Assembly (NCBI RefSeq): GCF_024138395.1
Contig: NZ_JAMYDU010000013.1
Location: 62,001-126,000 of the forward strand
Source: Pseudomonas mandelii
GTDB lineage: Bacteria > Pseudomonadota > Gammaproteobacteria > Pseudomonadales > Pseudomonadaceae
Direction of reading: 5' to 3'
DNA: 64,000 bases
In this document: piece by piece, positions 1 to 8,825 of the stretch
How the letters are laid out: each line of letters opens with the position of its first letter
Position numbering within the stretch: the stretch's first letter is position 1
Notes under the pieces: model-generated
The model's input: the letters and a program-made list of their open reading frames with translations, nothing else
Told to the model about the DNA's origin: nothing
The model's database searches: none
Translations under genes and position numbers: made by a program

Positions 1-1332
1 CCGCAGTTCGTCCCAGTTATGCGCAATGATCACGTCTTCGTCAGAGTCGGTGACCTGGCTCGCATCCCAAATGGGCAGGGCGGTTGGTATCGATACTTCT
101 GGCAACTGTTCAAGAATATCCGCCGCCGCCGAACGGGCGTAAACGAAACATTCCAGCAGCGAGTTGCTGGCCATGCGGTTGGCGCCATGCAGGCCGGTGA
201 AGCTGGTTTCACCGATCGCATACAGGCCCGGCACGTCAGTGCGGCCCCGCTGGTCGACCATTACGCCGCCGCAGGTGTAGTGCGCCGCCGGCACCACCGG
301 GATCGGTTGTTTGGTGATGTCGATGGAGAATTCCAGGCAGCGTTCATAGACCGTCGGGAAGTGCGTCTTGATGAAGTCTTCGGGCTTGTGGCTGATGTCC
401 AGGTAGACACAGTCGATACCCAGGCGCTTCATTTCATGGTCGATGGCGCGGGCGACGATGTCCCGTGGTGCCAGCTCGGCCCGTGGATCGAAGCGCTGCA
501 TGAAGCGTTCGCCGTTGGGCAGCTTCAGGTGGCCACCTTCGCCGCGCAGGGCTTCGGTGATCAGGAAACTCTTGGCTTGCGGGTGATAAAGGCAGGTGGG
601 GTGGAACTGGTTGAACTCCAGGTTCGCCACCCGGCAGCCTGAACGCCAGGCCATGGCGATGCCATCACCGCAGGCGCCGTCGGGGTTACTGGTATAGAGG
701 TAGACCTTTGCCGCGCCGCCCGATGCAAGGATCACGAAACGCGCGCCGTAGGTGTCGACTTCACCGGTGCCGCGGTTGAGCACATAGGCGCCGAGACAAC
801 GGTCGCCTTCAAGGCCCAGGCGCTTTTCGGTGATCAGATCGACCGCGACTCGCTGCTCCAGCAGTTCGATGTTGGGACGCTGCTTGGCCTGATCGAGCAG
901 GGTTCTGAAGATCGCCGCGCCCGTCGCATCGGCAGCGTGGATGATGCGCCGATGGCTATGACCGCCTTCGCGGGTCAGGTGAAACTCGAAACCACCGTCT
1001 TCAGTGCCGGACTGTTCATCGCGGGTAAAGGGCACGCCTTGGTCGATCAACCATTGAATGGCTTCTCTGCTGTGCTCGACCGTAAAGCGCACGGCGTCTT
1101 CATGGCACAGGCCACCGCCGGCGTTGAGGGTGTCATCGACGTGGGATTCGACAGTGTCGGTGTCATCCAGAACGGCAGCGACACCGCCCTGGGCCCAGAA
1201 GGTTGAGCCATTGGCGAGGTCGCCTTTGCTCAATACGGCGATGCGCAAATGACCGGGCAAGGTCAGCGCAAGGCTCAAGCCGGCAGCACCGCTGCCAATT
1301 ACCAGAACATCGTGTTGAAACTGTTGGCTCAT
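1..1332 (-). CDS. nadB: L-aspartate oxidase, 3' part cut by window edge
   Basis: FAD-dependent L-aspartate oxidase makes iminoaspartate for de novo NAD synthesis with quinolinate synthase (NadA) in the cytoplasm. Reading from an ATG at 1332, the protein begins MSQQFQHDVLVIGSGAAG, a Rossmann dinucleotide-binding motif of the succinate dehydrogenase/fumarate reductase flavoprotein family. It then runs 444 codons without a stop. Family members are about 535-540 residues, so roughly 90 C-terminal residues lie beyond position 1. The flavoprotein core, including the TFWAQGGVAAV and HPTCLY stretches, is intact. It is divergent from algU, the same arrangement as in P. aeruginosa. The ribosome binding site is weak. 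Identification is secure. Confidence 0.95.
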   Translation of the reverse strand, partial: MSQQFQHDVLVIGSGAAGLSLALTLPGHLRIAVLSKGDLANGSTFWAQGGVAAVLDDTDTVESHVDDTLNAGGGLCHEDAVRFTVEHSREAIQWLIDQGVPFTRDEQSGTEDGGFEFHLTREGGHSHRRIIHAADATGAAIFRTLLDQAKQRPNIELLEQRVAVDLITEKRLGLEGDRCLGAYVLNRGTGEVDTYGARFVILASGGAAKVYLYTSNPDGACGDGIAMAWRSGCRVANLEFNQFHPTCLYHPQAKSFLITEALRGEGGHLKLPNGERFMQRFDPRAELAPRDIVARAIDHEMKRLGIDCVYLDISHKPEDFIKTHFPTVYERCLEFSIDITKQPIPVVPAAHYTCGGVMVDQRGRTDVPGLYAIGETSFTGLHGANRMASNSLLECFVYARSAAADILEQLPEVSIPTALPIWDASQVTDSDEDVIIAHNWDELR

Positions 1333-1608
1333 TTCAGGATTCCGCTCAAAGCGACCCGGGTCGGGGTTGGCGCAAGACAGCTGGATCGGCGAGTCAAGAC
1401 AGCCACACAGCCCACTAGTATATAGAGGGGGGGAGCGGCACAATAGCCGGGCCAGCATGGCATTGTGAAACTACTATGACGGAAAAGTCTGAGCGCTTCG
1501 TCGGAAGTTTTTTGGACTGCTTCGGCGACAAAACGACTGTATCGTGGATTTAACAGTCTTTTTCTCTTCACGGTTGCACAATGTCGGTTTCGGGCAGCTA
1601 TAAATATG

Positions 1609-1636
1609 GAACTTTTGCCAAAGGCCCAAGATCAAT
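1609..1636 (+). promoter_or_regulatory. possible second AlgU-type promoter
   Basis: A second perfect GAACTT box lies at 1609-1614, with a TCAAT at 1632-1636 after 17 bases. The -35 is ideal but the -10 is imperfect, so this is a weaker candidate than the proximal site. P. aeruginosa algU is known to have more than one AlgU-dependent start. Confidence 0.4.
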
Positions 1637-1806
1637 AGACGGTTGCCTGAAACAAGGGACAGCGTCGGCTTCGGTGCGGGACTTGCGGTTGGGTCCTTAG
1701 CTGGCGAATCCGATGACAAGATTATTCGCGCAGCCGGGTTGTTCCGCGCTGCGCTTTTCGTGCGTGCCAAATCAGAGCCCGCAGGAAACTTGCTTGGAGG
1801 GGGGGA

Positions 1807-1833
1807 GAACTTTTGCGAAAAGCCCGAGTCTAT
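1807..1833 (+). promoter_or_regulatory. AlgU-dependent promoter proximal to algU
   Basis: A GAACTT box at 1807-1812 is followed, after 16 bases, by TCTAT at 1829-1833. This matches the extracytoplasmic sigma-E/AlgU consensus (GAACTT, 16-17 bases, TCtgA) with one weak position. It lies 60 bases before the algU start codon, as expected for autoregulation of the operon. Known AlgU promoters upstream of algU in P. aeruginosa support the reading. Confidence 0.7.
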
Positions 1834-1892
1834 GTTTGCAAGTCTGGTCGTTCAGTGATGCAAGCCTCCTCCGAGCTTATCGAGGAGTGTTC

Positions 1893-2474
1893 ATGCTAAC
1901 CCAGGAAGAGGATCAGCAGCTGGTCGAACGCGTTCAACGCGGCGACAAGCGAGCTTTCGATCTGCTAGTGCTGAAATACCAGCACAAAATTCTCGGGTTG
2001 ATCGTGCGTTTCGTGCACGACACCCATGAAGCCCAGGATGTCGCACAGGAAGCCTTTATCAAGGCATACCGTGCACTTGGTAATTTTCGCGGAGACAGCG
2101 CGTTTTATACGTGGCTTTACCGCATCGCCATCAATACGGCGAAAAACTATCTGGTTTCACGCGGCCGCCGGCCGCCGGATAGCGATGTCAGTTCCGAGGA
2201 TGCAGAGTTCTACGATGGCGATCATGGCCTCAAGGATCTCGAGTCGCCAGAACGTGCATTGCTGCGGGATGAGATCGAAGGCACCGTCCATCGAACCATT
2301 CAGCAACTGCCAGAAGATTTGCGTACGGCTTTAACTTTACGTGAATTCGATGGTCTGAGTTACGAGGACATTGCCAGCGTCATGCAGTGTCCGGTGGGTA
2401 CCGTGCGCTCCCGGATTTTCCGCGCTCGGGAAGCCATCGATAAAGCCCTGCAGCCGTTGTTGCAGGAAAACTGA
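1893..2474 (+). CDS. algU: RNA polymerase sigma factor AlgU (sigma-E/sigma-22)
   Basis: Extracytoplasmic-function sigma factor of 193 residues controlling envelope stress and alginate genes; it is held inactive by MucA. Region 2 lies at about residues 20-95, with the conserved DVAQEAFIKAYRAL and FYTWLYRIAINTAKN stretches. Region 4 is a helix-turn-helix at about 130-185 (LREFDGLSYEDIASVMQCPV, then GTVRSRIFRAREA). The ATG at 1893 follows a GAGG ribosome binding site and gives the family length; a longer in-frame start at 1713 would add residues absent from the family. It is the first gene of the algU-mucA-mucB-mucD operon, preceded by AlgU-type promoters. Confidence 0.97.
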   Translation: MLTQEEDQQLVERVQRGDKRAFDLLVLKYQHKILGLIVRFVHDTHEAQDVAQEAFIKAYRALGNFRGDSAFYTWLYRIAINTAKNYLVSRGRRPPDSDVSSEDAEFYDGDHGLKDLESPERALLRDEIEGTVHRTIQQLPEDLRTALTLREFDGLSYEDIASVMQCPVGTVRSRIFRAREAIDKALQPLLQEN

Positions 2475-2504
2475 GACAGCGGCGACAGCCAAGAGAGGAA
2501 CGCC

Positions 2505-3092
2505 ATGAGTCGTGAAGCCCTGCAGGAATCGCTGTCCGCGGTGATGGATAACGAAGCGGACGAATTGGAATTGCGTCGGGTATTGAATGCCTTCGACGAT
2601 GTTGAAACCCGCGAAACCTGGGCTCGTTACCAGATCGCTCGGGCAGTTATGCACAAGGATTTGTTGCTTCCTCGTCTGGACATCGCTGCGGCAGTCTCTG
2701 CTGCGCTGGCTGACGAAGCCGTACCGGCAAAAGCCTCTCGCGGTCCATGGCGCAGCCTGGGTCGTCTGGCGGTCGCTGCTTCGGTCACCGTTGCCGTGCT
2801 GGCGGGTGTGCGTCTGTACAATCAGGACGAGATCGCCGGTGTCGAACTGGCCCAGCAATCGAGTCAACCGGGCTTGACCGCTCCTCAGGTCAAGGGCCCA
2901 GCTGTATTGGCAGGCTACAATGAGAGTTCGGAAGCCACTGGCCCGATGGCCAACGGCGTATTGCAAGGTCAGCCAGGCTGGCACGATCAGCGTCTGCCAG
3001 GTTACTTGCGCCAACATGCTCAACAGGCTGCACTGAAAGGTACTGAGAGCGCTCTGCCTTACGCTCGTGCAGCAAGCCTGGAAAACCGTTAA
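2505..3092 (+). CDS. mucA: anti-sigma factor MucA (RseA family)
   Basis: Inner-membrane anti-sigma factor that binds AlgU through its cytoplasmic N-terminus and is released by regulated proteolysis involving AlgW and MucP. The N-terminal RseA domain (residues 1-80, beginning MSREALQESLSAVMDNEADE) is followed by one membrane segment at about 86-105 and a periplasmic tail. At 195 residues it is full length, so there is no mucA22-like truncation and the strain is predicted non-mucoid by this locus. It starts 30 bases after the algU stop, with ribosome binding site AGAGGAACGCC. Confidence 0.96.
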   Translation: MSREALQESLSAVMDNEADELELRRVLNAFDDVETRETWARYQIARAVMHKDLLLPRLDIAAAVSAALADEAVPAKASRGPWRSLGRLAVAASVTVAVLAGVRLYNQDEIAGVELAQQSSQPGLTAPQVKGPAVLAGYNESSEATGPMANGVLQGQPGWHDQRLPGYLRQHAQQAALKGTESALPYARAASLENR

Positions 3093-3100
3093 GGAGGATC

Positions 3101-4063
3101 ATGCGCGCCATACCTCTACTTACGCTTCTGCTCGGTGGCTGGTTTATTGTTCCAGCCCACGCCGATGAAGCCCAGGACTGGCTGAAGCGTCTGGGACAGG
3201 CCGAGCAAACGCAGAGCTTTCACGGTACTTTCGTCTACGAGCGTAACGGTAGTTTCTCTACCCATAACATCTGGCATCGCGTCCAGGATGGCAAGGTCCG
3301 CGAGCGTTTACTCCAGCTCGACGGCTCGGCACAGGAAGTCGTGCGCATTGATGGGCATACTCAATGCGTGAGCGGCACCCTGATAGCAGGGCTGGGGGAC
3401 ACACCCAACTCCAGCGCTCGTGCACTCGATCCACAAAAGCTAAAGAATTGGTATGACCTTGCCGTCATTGGCAAGTCGCGTGTGGCCGGGCGTTCGGCGG
3501 TGATCGTGTCGTTGAAGCCTCGCGATCAGCATCGCTACGGTTTTGAGCTGCATCTGGACAAGGAAACCGGTTTGCCGTTGAAGTCATTGTTGCTCAATGA
3601 CAAAGGGCAACTGCTCGAGCGGTTCCAGTTCACCCGACTGGATACTGCCCAGATGCCTTCCGACAGCGATTTGCAGGCTGGTTCCGATTGCAAACCCATT
3701 TCCCTCGACAGTGACAAGGCTTCCGCCGTGAAAACCGCGCAGGTCTGGCATTCGGACTGGCTACCGCCAGGTTTCGAGCTGACCAGCAGTACCTCGCATA
3801 AGGACCCGGAGACCAAAGCCCAGGTCAAGAGTCTGATGTTCGACGACGGTCTGGCCCGATTCTCGGTGTTCCTTGAACCGTTGAATGGCGCAACAGTCAC
3901 TGATACGCGCACCCAGTTAGGGCCAACAGTTGCTGTCTCCCGGCGATTGACTACTCCGCAAGGCGAGATGATGGTGACCGTGGTCGGTGAAATACCGATT
4001 GGCACCGCCGAACGGATTGCGCTGTCCATGCGCAACGATGCCGCGGCTTCCAGCAAGCAGTGA
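3101..4063 (+). CDS. mucB: periplasmic sigma-factor regulator MucB (RseB)
   Basis: Periplasmic protein that binds the MucA tail and shields it from AlgW cleavage; in the family, lipid or LPS signals release it. A Sec signal peptide spans residues 1-21 (cleavage after PAHA), followed by the two lipoprotein-localisation-like RseB domains. The length of 320 residues is usual. It begins 8 bases after mucA with a perfect AAGGAGG site, so translation is tightly linked. Confidence 0.95.
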   Translation: MRAIPLLTLLLGGWFIVPAHADEAQDWLKRLGQAEQTQSFHGTFVYERNGSFSTHNIWHRVQDGKVRERLLQLDGSAQEVVRIDGHTQCVSGTLIAGLGDTPNSSARALDPQKLKNWYDLAVIGKSRVAGRSAVIVSLKPRDQHRYGFELHLDKETGLPLKSLLLNDKGQLLERFQFTRLDTAQMPSDSDLQAGSDCKPISLDSDKASAVKTAQVWHSDWLPPGFELTSSTSHKDPETKAQVKSLMFDDGLARFSVFLEPLNGATVTDTRTQLGPTVAVSRRLTTPQGEMMVTVVGEIPIGTAERIALSMRNDAAASSKQ

Positions 4064-4224
4064 GCTGATCAGCCATGCTCTCCAATCGGGGGGCTGGAGG
4101 GTGCGGGAGGTCGGCAATGGCTGTCCCGCCATTGATGCCTCGAAATGTTTTGCCGAGCATTTTCATTTGCAAATATCCCGAAAATTTTTTATAGGTCAGA
4201 ACCCCTCGGCTCTGGCCTTGTTTG

Positions 4225-4239
4225 TTGTTCCCGGAACAA
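4225..4239. promoter_or_regulatory. 15-bp perfect palindrome upstream of mucD
   Basis: TTGTTCC and GGAACAA flank one central base, 72 bases before the mucD start codon. It could be an operator or an mRNA hairpin in the mucB-mucD spacer. No bound regulator can be named from sequence. Confidence 0.35.
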
Positions 4240-4311
4240 AAATACCGGCGTATCGTTTCCGGTGTTCCTTGCTCCATATCGCTTAACCCTGCTCGTCGTA
4301 ACGGGAGCCGT

Positions 4312-5742
4312 ATGTCGATACCACGTTTGAAGTCTTATCTCTCCATTTTTGCCACCGTGCTGGTGCTCGGTCAGGCGGTCGCTGCGCAAGCGGTCGAGTT
4401 GCCCGATTTCACGCAGTTGGTCGAGCAAGCCTCGCCAGCGGTGGTTAATATCAGTACCACCCAGAAACTGCCGGAGCGCCGGATATCCAACGAGCAAATG
4501 CCCGATCTTGAAGGCTTGCCGCCGATGCTGCGTGAGTTCTTCGAGCGGGGCATGCCGCAGCAGCCACGTTCCCCCCGTGGGGATCGTCAGCGTGAGGCTC
4601 AATCCCTGGGTTCGGGTTTCATCATCTCGCCTGACGGCTACATCCTGACCAACAACCATGTGATTGCCGATGCTGACGAGATTCTCGTGCGCCTCGCCGA
4701 TCGCAGTGAGTTGAAGGCCAAGCTGGTCGGTACCGATCCGCGCTCCGACGTCGCTTTGCTTAAAATTGAAGGCAAGGACCTGCCGGTTCTGAAGCTTGGC
4801 AAGTCGCAGGACCTGAAAGCCGGTCAGTGGGTCGTGGCCATCGGTTCGCCGTTCGGCTTTGATCACACGGTGACCCAAGGTATCGTCAGCGCCATAGGCC
4901 GTAGTCTGCCGAACGAAAACTATGTGCCGTTCATCCAGACCGACGTGCCGATCAACCCAGGCAACTCCGGTGGTCCGCTGTTCAACCTGGCCGGTGAAGT
5001 GGTCGGCATCAACTCGCAGATCTATACCCGCTCCGGCGGCTTCATGGGTGTGTCGTTCGCGATCCCTATCGATGTGGCGATGGACGTTTCCAATCAGCTG
5101 AAAAGCGGCGGCAAAGTCAGCCGTGGCTGGTTGGGCGTAGTCATCCAGGAAGTGAACAAGGATCTGGCCGAGTCATTCGGTCTCGAGAAGCCGGCCGGTG
5201 CGCTGGTGGCTCAGATCCAGGATGACGGTCCGGCTGCCAAGGGTGGTCTGCAAGTGGGCGACGTGATCCTCAGCATGAACGGTCAACCGATCGTCATGTC
5301 TGCCGATCTGCCGCACTTGGTGGGCGCGCTGAAGGCTGGCTCGAAAGCCGATCTTGAAGTGATCCGCGAAGGCAAGCGCAAGAACGTCGAGCTGACCGTC
5401 GGTGCTATTCCCGAAGAAGGCAAAGAGCTGGAAGCCTTGCCTAAATCCAGCGTCGAGCGCAGCAGCAATCGCCTGGGTGTTTCCGTGGTTGAACTGACCG
5501 AGGAGCAGAAGAAAACCCTCGACCTCAAAGGTGGCGTGGTTATCAAGGAAGTTCAGGACGGTCCTGCTGCCCTGATCGGCTTGCAGCCGGGCGATGTGAT
5601 CACTCACCTGAACAATCAAGCGATTGGCTCCGCCAAGGAGTTCACGGAAATTGCCAAGGCGCTGCCGAAGAATCGCTCAGTGTCGATGCGGGTTCTGCGT
5701 CAAGGTCGCGCCAGCTTCATCACCTTCAAACTGGCTGAATAA
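4312..5742 (+). CDS. mucD: periplasmic serine protease MucD (DegP/HtrA family)
   Basis: Periplasmic chaperone-protease of the DegP/HtrA family that degrades misfolded envelope proteins and so limits AlgU activation. The 476-residue protein has a signal peptide (about 1-26, ending AQA) and a trypsin-like domain with catalytic His116 (TNNHVIADA), Asp146 (DPRSDVALL) and Ser219 (NPGNSGGPL), followed by two PDZ domains (about 265-360 and 385-470). The ATG at 4312 gives the standard signal peptide; earlier in-frame starts would bury it. It is separated from mucB by 248 bases, where P. aeruginosa carries mucC. Confidence 0.96.
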   Translation: MSIPRLKSYLSIFATVLVLGQAVAAQAVELPDFTQLVEQASPAVVNISTTQKLPERRISNEQMPDLEGLPPMLREFFERGMPQQPRSPRGDRQREAQSLGSGFIISPDGYILTNNHVIADADEILVRLADRSELKAKLVGTDPRSDVALLKIEGKDLPVLKLGKSQDLKAGQWVVAIGSPFGFDHTVTQGIVSAIGRSLPNENYVPFIQTDVPINPGNSGGPLFNLAGEVVGINSQIYTRSGGFMGVSFAIPIDVAMDVSNQLKSGGKVSRGWLGVVIQEVNKDLAESFGLEKPAGALVAQIQDDGPAAKGGLQVGDVILSMNGQPIVMSADLPHLVGALKAGSKADLEVIREGKRKNVELTVGAIPEEGKELEALPKSSVERSSNRLGVSVVELTEEQKKTLDLKGGVVIKEVQDGPAALIGLQPGDVITHLNNQAIGSAKEFTEIAKALPKNRSVSMRVLRQGRASFITFKLAE

Positions 5743-5760
5743 CCGGTTGTCGGCTGAATA

Positions 5761-5791
5761 AAAAAACCGCCTCGAAAGAGGCGGTTTTTTT
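5761..5791 (+). terminator. intrinsic terminator of the algU operon
   Basis: The hairpin pairs 5763-5773 with 5778-5788 (core ACCGCCTC and GAGGCGGT, GAAA tetraloop) and ends in a run of seven T. It has A and T tracts on both sides and may also serve the convergent M48 protease gene. Confidence 0.92.
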
Positions 5792-5831
5792 GTACGTGCA
5801 TTTTTTGTTTCTGAGCTTTTTTCTGAAGAGG

Positions 5832-7265
5832 TCAGCCCATCATGTCCTTGACCATGCGTTCCTGCTCCATCAACTCACGTTGCCGCGCGTCGATCCGCGA
5901 TGACAGCGGGAAGTTGCTACCAGCCTTGCGTTTGGCGAAGTCCAGTTGCTGGATTGCCTGGCGATAGTCGCCGACCAGCGCAAAGTATTCCGCGCGAGCC
6001 TGATGCAGGCCGATGATGTTGCCTGACAGGCCGCGAGTCTCGGCCACCATGTACCAGATATCCGGATCGTCAGGTCGGCTTTTGAGCAGGGTCTCCAGCG
6101 CTTTTTCCGCTTCGGCCGCTCGATTCTGCTTGAGCAGCAGGTCGACACGCACCTGATTCAGCGGGTAGTTGCCGGGGTATTGAGTGAGCATCCGGTCGAC
6201 CCGGGATTGAGCGTCGGGCAGACGATTATTGGTGATGTCGAGATCGACCTGCGCCAGGTTGTAGATGATCTCGTTCGGCGATTTGGTCAGCAGCAGTTTG
6301 AGGTTCTCCCGAGCCTCATTCAACTGGCCGCCCTTGATCTGGGCAATCGCGAGGCCATAGCGCGCGACGTCGTTTTTTGGGTTTTCATCGAGTTGCGCCC
6401 GGAAGCGCTTGGCACCCAAGCCTGGGGTTTCTTCATAGATCAGTTGCACGCGCGCCCGAATCAGCTGATAACGCATGCTGTCTTCGATACCGCCCGGTTT
6501 GGCCTGTTCGGCGCGGTTGCGGGTGTCAGCGATCCGCGACTCGGTTACCGGGTGAGTCAGCAGGAATTCTGGTGGCTTGGCGTCAAAGCGGTACTGGCGC
6601 ATCAGCCGTTCGAACATGGTCGGCATCGAACGCGGATCGTACCCGGCCTTTTCCAGATTCATGATGCCGATACGGTCGGCTTCCTGTTCGTTCTGGCGCG
6701 AAAAGCGCCGTTGTTCCTGAATCGCCGCCGCCTGAGTACCGGCAATGGCCGCGATCCCGGCATCGCCTGCGCCGGCCGCGGCAATTACGATACCCGCCAG
6801 CAGCGCAGCCATCATGGGCACTTGCATGCGTTGCGACGCTTCGACACCGCGGGCGAAGTGACGCTGCGACAAGTGAGCCAGCTCGTGGGCCATTACCGAG
6901 GCATATTCGCCCTCGGTCTGGGCATTGAGAAACAAGCCACCGTTGACGCCGACGATCCCGCCCGGCGCGGCAAACGCATTGAGCTGCGGACTGTTGATCA
7001 GGATGAACTCCAGGCGCCGGTCATTGACCTGGCTGGTTTCCACCAGCCGGTAGACGCTGGATTCGACGTAATCCTTGAGCTGCGGATCGTTGAGCTGCGA
7101 CACCTGACTGCGCAACAGCGCCAGCCACGCACGGCCCAGTTGGTGTTCCTGTTGCGGCGAGACGATGGCAGAACTGGCATCACCGAGTGACGGCAAGTCG
7201 TCGGCGAAGCCCGGTGAGGCGAGCAGGCAAGCGAGCGTCAGCAGGGTAGGGCGCAGAAAAGTCAT
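5832..7265 (-). CDS. BepA-like M48 metalloprotease with TPR repeats
   Basis: Periplasmic zinc metalloprotease and chaperone of the BepA (YfgC) type, which in E. coli assists or clears LptD/BAM outer-membrane intermediates. The 477-residue product from the ATG at 7265 has a signal peptide (ending GFADD), the M48 signature VMAHELAHLSQ with the HExxH motif, a glycine/alanine-rich hydrophobic stretch after it, and C-terminal TPR-like repeats from about residue 300. The start at 7265 is preferred over the one at 7286 because it begins directly at the signal peptide. It is convergent with mucD, another envelope-quality-control gene. The BepA assignment rests on architecture. Confidence 0.88.
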   Translation of the reverse strand: MTFLRPTLLTLACLLASPGFADDLPSLGDASSAIVSPQQEHQLGRAWLALLRSQVSQLNDPQLKDYVESSVYRLVETSQVNDRRLEFILINSPQLNAFAAPGGIVGVNGGLFLNAQTEGEYASVMAHELAHLSQRHFARGVEASQRMQVPMMAALLAGIVIAAAGAGDAGIAAIAGTQAAAIQEQRRFSRQNEQEADRIGIMNLEKAGYDPRSMPTMFERLMRQYRFDAKPPEFLLTHPVTESRIADTRNRAEQAKPGGIEDSMRYQLIRARVQLIYEETPGLGAKRFRAQLDENPKNDVARYGLAIAQIKGGQLNEARENLKLLLTKSPNEIIYNLAQVDLDITNNRLPDAQSRVDRMLTQYPGNYPLNQVRVDLLLKQNRAAEAEKALETLLKSRPDDPDIWYMVAETRGLSGNIIGLHQARAEYFALVGDYRQAIQQLDFAKRKAGSNFPLSSRIDARQRELMEQERMVKDMMG

Positions 7266-7362
7266 GCACAAAGCCTTAGTCGACAAAGACCTTACTGTAG
7301 CCGGACACTACGCTTGGGACCAGATATTCTAAGCTGCTTAACCCCTGCCCCGGAGTGATTCG

Positions 7363-7602
7363 ATGACTGACGCTGTAACCCACGACGCCGAACTGGACGC
7401 CAGCGGTCTGAATTGTCCGTTGCCGCTGCTCAAGGCCAAACTGGAACTCAACCGACTGGCCAGCGGTGCGGTACTCAAGGTGATCGCTACCGATGCGGGC
7501 TCTCAGCGCGATTTTCGCACCTTTGCCCGATTGGCCGGTCATACGCTGCTTCGTGAGGAAGATGAGGCGGGTGTTTACCGCTATTGGTTGAAAAAAGCCT
7601 GA
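7363..7602 (+). CDS. tusA: TusA/SirA family sulfur carrier protein
   Basis: Small cytoplasmic persulfide carrier of 79 residues. The hallmark motif is LDASGLNCPLPLLKAK, in which the cysteine of the CPxP motif carries sulfur for tRNA 2-thiolation or other sulfur relay. The gene is divergent from the BepA-like protease gene and 31 bases ahead of a PerM-type permease gene. Several TusA paralogues exist in pseudomonads, so which relay this one serves is not decided here. Confidence 0.85.
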   Translation: MTDAVTHDAELDASGLNCPLPLLKAKLELNRLASGAVLKVIATDAGSQRDFRTFARLAGHTLLREEDEAGVYRYWLKKA

Positions 7603-7633
7603 AATCTGTTGCGTTCGTTTCTAAGGATTATTG

Positions 7634-8704
7634 ATGTTCAAAGTGTTACGCGACTGGATTCAGCGCTACTTCTCGGATGAAGAAGCCGTAGTGCTGGCGG
7701 TGCTGCTGTTTCTGGCCTTTACCGCGGTGCTCACGCTGGGTGGAATGCTTGCGCCAGTACTGGCCGGTATGGTGCTGGCGTATCTGATGCAGGGACTGGT
7801 GGTGGCCCTCGAGCGCCTGCGCGTGCCGGGTGGCGCGGCGGTGGGGCTGGTTTTCGCGTTATTCATGGGGCTGTTGCTGGTCTTTATCGTTGTCGTGGTA
7901 CCACTGCTCTGGCACCAACTGATCACGCTGTTCAACGAATTGCCCGGCATGCTCGCCAAATGGCAGTCGCTGCTATTGCTGCTGCCCGAGCGCTATCCGC
8001 ACCTGGTGTCGGATGAGCAAGTACTGCAAGCGATCGAAGTGGCGCGGGGCGAGATCGGCAAGTTCGGCCAGTGGGCGCTGACATTCTCGCTGTCGAGTCT
8101 GCCGCTGCTGGTGAACATCATGATCTACCTGGTGCTGGTGCCAATCCTGGTGTTCTTCTTTCTCAAGGATCGGGAGATGATCGGCCAGTGGGTGCGCGGT
8201 TATCTGCCGCGCGAGCGGGCGCTGATCACCCGGGTCGCCCAGGAAATGAACCGGCAGATCGCCAATTACATTCGCGGCAAGGTCATCGAAATCTTCATTT
8301 GCGGTGGCGTGACTTATATCGCGTTCGTGGCGCTGGGGCTCAATTATTCGGCGCTGCTGGCATTGCTGGTGGGTGTGTCGGTGGTGGTGCCTTACGTCGG
8401 GGCAGTGGTGGTGACCGTGCCAGTGCTGCTGATTGCGCTGTTCCAGTGGGGCTGGAGCGATCAGTTCATCTATTTGATGGCGGTCTACGGGATCATCCAG
8501 ACCCTGGATGGCAACGTGCTGGTGCCGCTGTTGTTCTCGGAAGCGGTCAACCTGCATCCGGTGGCGATCATTTGCGCGGTGCTATTGTTTGGCGGGTTGT
8601 GGGGCTTTTGGGGCGTGTTCTTTGCGATCCCCCTGGCGACGCTGTTCAAGGCTGTGCTGGATGCCTGGCCGCGCAAGGAGCCGATGGTGGCGCCGCTGCT
8701 TTGA
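7634..8704 (+). CDS. AI-2E/PerM family permease
   Basis: Polytopic inner-membrane protein of 356 residues from the AI-2E family exporter group (PerM, TqsA, YhhT types). It has about eight hydrophobic segments: clustered pairs near residues 15-85, one near 150-175 ending VLVPILVFFFLKD, and a C-terminal block at 205-345. The charged loop PRERALITRVAQEMNRQIAN is typical of the family. A TTG lies just before the chosen ATG at 7634, which follows an AAGGATT site. Substrate is unknown. It may be co-transcribed with tusA. Confidence 0.85.
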   Translation: MFKVLRDWIQRYFSDEEAVVLAVLLFLAFTAVLTLGGMLAPVLAGMVLAYLMQGLVVALERLRVPGGAAVGLVFALFMGLLLVFIVVVVPLLWHQLITLFNELPGMLAKWQSLLLLLPERYPHLVSDEQVLQAIEVARGEIGKFGQWALTFSLSSLPLLVNIMIYLVLVPILVFFFLKDREMIGQWVRGYLPRERALITRVAQEMNRQIANYIRGKVIEIFICGGVTYIAFVALGLNYSALLALLVGVSVVVPYVGAVVVTVPVLLIALFQWGWSDQFIYLMAVYGIIQTLDGNVLVPLLFSEAVNLHPVAIICAVLLFGGLWGFWGVFFAIPLATLFKAVLDAWPRKEPMVAPLL

Positions 8705-8722
8705 TTGTCAGCCTTGAGGGCC

Positions 8723-8802
8723 TCTTCGCGGGCAAGCCCTCGCTCCTACAGGATTTGCGGCGAGCGCCACTGAATTGTAGGAGCGAGGCTTGCCCGCGAA
8801 GG
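8723..8802. repeat. REP pair, TTCGCGGGCAAGCC type
   Basis: Two inverted copies of a REP element (8723-8752 and 8777-8802) share the core CGCGGGCAAGC and CTCCTAC. They form a long imperfect hairpin between the convergent permease and bcp genes. The same family recurs at 36785, 38911 and 52527. Confidence 0.9.
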
Positions 8803-8825
8803 CGTCCGAACAGACGCTCAAATAA

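Larger units (their letters stand above)
1333..1892. promoter_or_regulatory. nadB/algU divergent intergenic region
   Basis: This 560-bp stretch has no convincing gene; the short reading frames in it lack ribosome binding sites and homology. It carries the promoters of nadB (leftward) and algU (rightward), including two GAACTT elements typical of AlgU/RpoE promoters, listed separately. Confidence 0.7.

Noticed and set aside
19..642. 207-residue plus-strand reading frame
   Set aside because: It is antisense to nadB, which has full family motifs.
2505..3092. Possible mucoid-type truncation of mucA
   Set aside because: The gene is full length with an intact membrane segment and periplasmic tail.
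8723..8802. Inverted repeats considered as a CRISPR array or IS ends
   Set aside because: They are paired REP elements; there are no regularly spaced repeats, spacers or transposase.
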